From CALZKI01 sp964567585 (GTDB taxonomy: Bacteria > Bacillota > Clostridia > Lachnospirales > Lachnospiraceae): a DNA stretch of 15,052 nt. Numbering within the stretch: the stretch's first letter is position 1; every line of letters starts with the position of its first letter. The stretch is from positions 1 to 15,052 of the forward strand of contig CAZMND010000050.1 in NCBI GenBank assembly GCA_964567585.1. Direction: 5' to 3'. Below the pieces are notes generated by a model. That model was not told the origin of the DNA and searched no databases. It worked only from the letters and a program-made list of their open reading frames with translations. Positions 14,372-15,052 of this stretch are shown piece by piece. The position numbers and the translations under genes were made by a program.

Positions 14372-14671
14372 ATGAGTCAGGCAAAAATCGACAAATATAA
14401 AAAAGAGAAAGCCAACCGTAAAGCCAACGCAAAAAAAGCCAGAACCAAAAAGAAATTAGCTTTAGTTGCATGGATTGGAGCAGGTGTTGTAGTGGCAGGC
14501 TTATTGATTTGGGGAATTGTCGCTACTGTACAGGATGGTGGTCTTACAAAAATTAAAAACCAGCAGGACGAGGCAGCCAATCAACAGCTTGTAACTCAGG
14601 AATTGATTGAATACTTAAATTCCGCATCAAGCTCCGAAGGTACTGACGAATCCGGCGAAACAGCTGAATAA
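14372..14671 (+). CDS. Small single-pass membrane protein, unknown function
   Basis: A 99-residue protein I do not recognise. Residues 1-28 are dominated by Lys, Arg and Ala (IDKYKKEKANRKANAKKARTKKK). One membrane helix follows at ~29-53 (LALVAWIGAGVVVAGLLIWGIVATV). A ~46-residue acidic, Ser/Glu/Gln-rich tail ends EGTDESGETAE. The strong positive-inside bias predicts a cytoplasmic N-terminus and an exposed C-terminal tail. A near-ideal TTAGGAGG ribosome binding site precedes ATG 14372, a promoter lies upstream and a hairpin terminator follows, so it is a complete single-gene unit. It is divergent from the ABC exporter operon and convergent with a sensor kinase gene, but no functional tie to either can be shown. 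Confidence 0.85.
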   Translation: MSQAKIDKYKKEKANRKANAKKARTKKKLALVAWIGAGVVVAGLLIWGIVATVQDGGLTKIKNQQDEAANQQLVTQELIEYLNSASSSEGTDESGETAE

Positions 14672-14678
14672 AACAACA

Positions 14679-14722
14679 AAGGGTTATAAGGACACAACAT
14701 TCCTTTTAACCCTTATTTTTTA
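14679..14722. terminator. Hairpin terminator between convergent genes
   Basis: AAGGGTTATAAGGA (14679-14692) and TCCTTTTAACCCTT (14701-14714) form a 14-bp stem with one mismatch and an 8-nt loop. On the plus strand ATTTTTTAT follows, giving a good terminator for the small membrane protein gene. On the minus strand TTTGTTGTTTT follows the stem, so it probably also ends the sensor kinase transcript. Confidence 0.85.
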
Positions 14723-15052
14723 TATTGTCCGCGGAAAAATAATGCTTATTTCGCTACCCTTTCCCACTTCACTTTCCACTTCGATTCTGGCATCATGAAG
14801 TGCCACAATATGCTTCACGATTGCAAGCCCCAGGCCCGTACCACCGGTTTCCTTGGAACGACTCTTATCCACACGGTAAAAACGTTCAAAAATTCGTTCC
14901 TGATGTTCCTTGGAAATACCAATTCCATCATCCTTAACCAACAAAACCACGCTTTCACCCTGCTTTTTCACACTAACCCATACCGAGCCGTTTTTATCAT
15001 TGTATCTTATGGCATTATCACATAAATTGATAATAAGCTCCTCCATCATATC
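14720..15052 (-). CDS. Sensor histidine kinase, C-terminal ATPase domain only (runs off right edge)
   Basis: About 110 residues of a HATPase_c domain are visible, ending at TAA 14720-14722; the frame stays open through the right edge. The motifs are in normal order: N-box EELIINLCDNAIRYN, G1 DDGIGIS, F-box ERIFERFYRVDKSRS, and G2 GGTGLGLAIVKHIV. The F-box wording and TGGTGLGL are typical of PhoR/WalK-type transmembrane kinases that phosphorylate a response regulator. The sensor, membrane and phospho-acceptor histidine regions lie outside the window, so the signal is unknown. Its response regulator is not visible and would be expected upstream, beyond the edge. The end is shared with the convergent terminator. 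Confidence 0.92.
   Translation of the reverse strand, partial: DMMEELIINLCDNAIRYNDKNGSVWVSVKKQGESVVLLVKDDGIGISKEHQERIFERFYRVDKSRSKETGGTGLGLAIVKHIVALHDARIEVESEVGKGSEISIIFPRTI

Overview
The window looks like chromosomal DNA of a low-GC anaerobic Firmicute, most likely Clostridia and plausibly Lachnospiraceae. This rests on the AT-rich base composition, strong AGGAGG-type ribosome binding sites, sigma-A-like TTGACA/TATAAT promoters, and the gene content: a GlpA-like dehydrogenase with a BFD-type iron-sulfur tail, a DUF4080-type B12/radical SAM protein, a VanW protein and paired ABC exporters. No species can be named from sequence alone. Almost all genes lie on the minus strand, so transcription runs mainly from high to low coordinates. 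I see no mobile element, CRISPR array, rRNA or tRNA gene.

Right part (about 15052 down to 7455). The window opens inside a sensor histidine kinase (only the ATPase end is present). A short plus-strand gene for a 99-residue single-pass membrane protein converges on the kinase, and a hairpin terminator lies between them. Divergent from the small gene, a clear promoter drives a five-gene minus-strand set: two half-transporters of an asymmetric heterodimeric ABC exporter, a B12-binding radical SAM protein, endonuclease III (nth) and a DEDDh 3'-5' exonuclease. The spacing is tight, with overlaps of 11, 38 and 4 nt and one 14-nt gap, so co-transcription is likely.

Middle (about 6700 to 7580). A plus-strand gene for a membrane-anchored helical protein of unknown function is wedged between the two minus-strand operons. 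Its 3' end overlaps the exonuclease gene by 35 nt, and its probable terminator lies inside the exonuclease coding sequence. Its 5' end holds the -35/-10 promoter of the next minus-strand operon. That operon begins with a short gene for a 34-residue membrane peptide.

Left part (about 6837 down to 1). The second operon runs: 34-residue membrane peptide, secreted VanW-domain protein, AIR-synthase/HypE-like protein, Lrp/AsnC regulator, class I/II aminotransferase, trmL, then a hairpin terminator near 2000. The regulator and aminotransferase overlap by ATGA, which suggests coupled translation and possibly local control of amino-acid metabolism. A separate promoter then drives a GlpA-like FAD dehydrogenase and a second NAD(P)/FAD oxidoreductase that runs off the left edge. 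The last ~55 bases at that edge do not encode the expected conserved continuation and are richer in GC, so a junction or assembly artefact there should be considered.

Most of the window is ordinary chromosomal content. The parts most worth a second look are the compact interlocked layout around 6730-7580, the uncharacterised small membrane proteins, the orphan AIR-synthase protein, the radical SAM protein without an obvious cobalamin-ligand motif, and the left-edge discontinuity.
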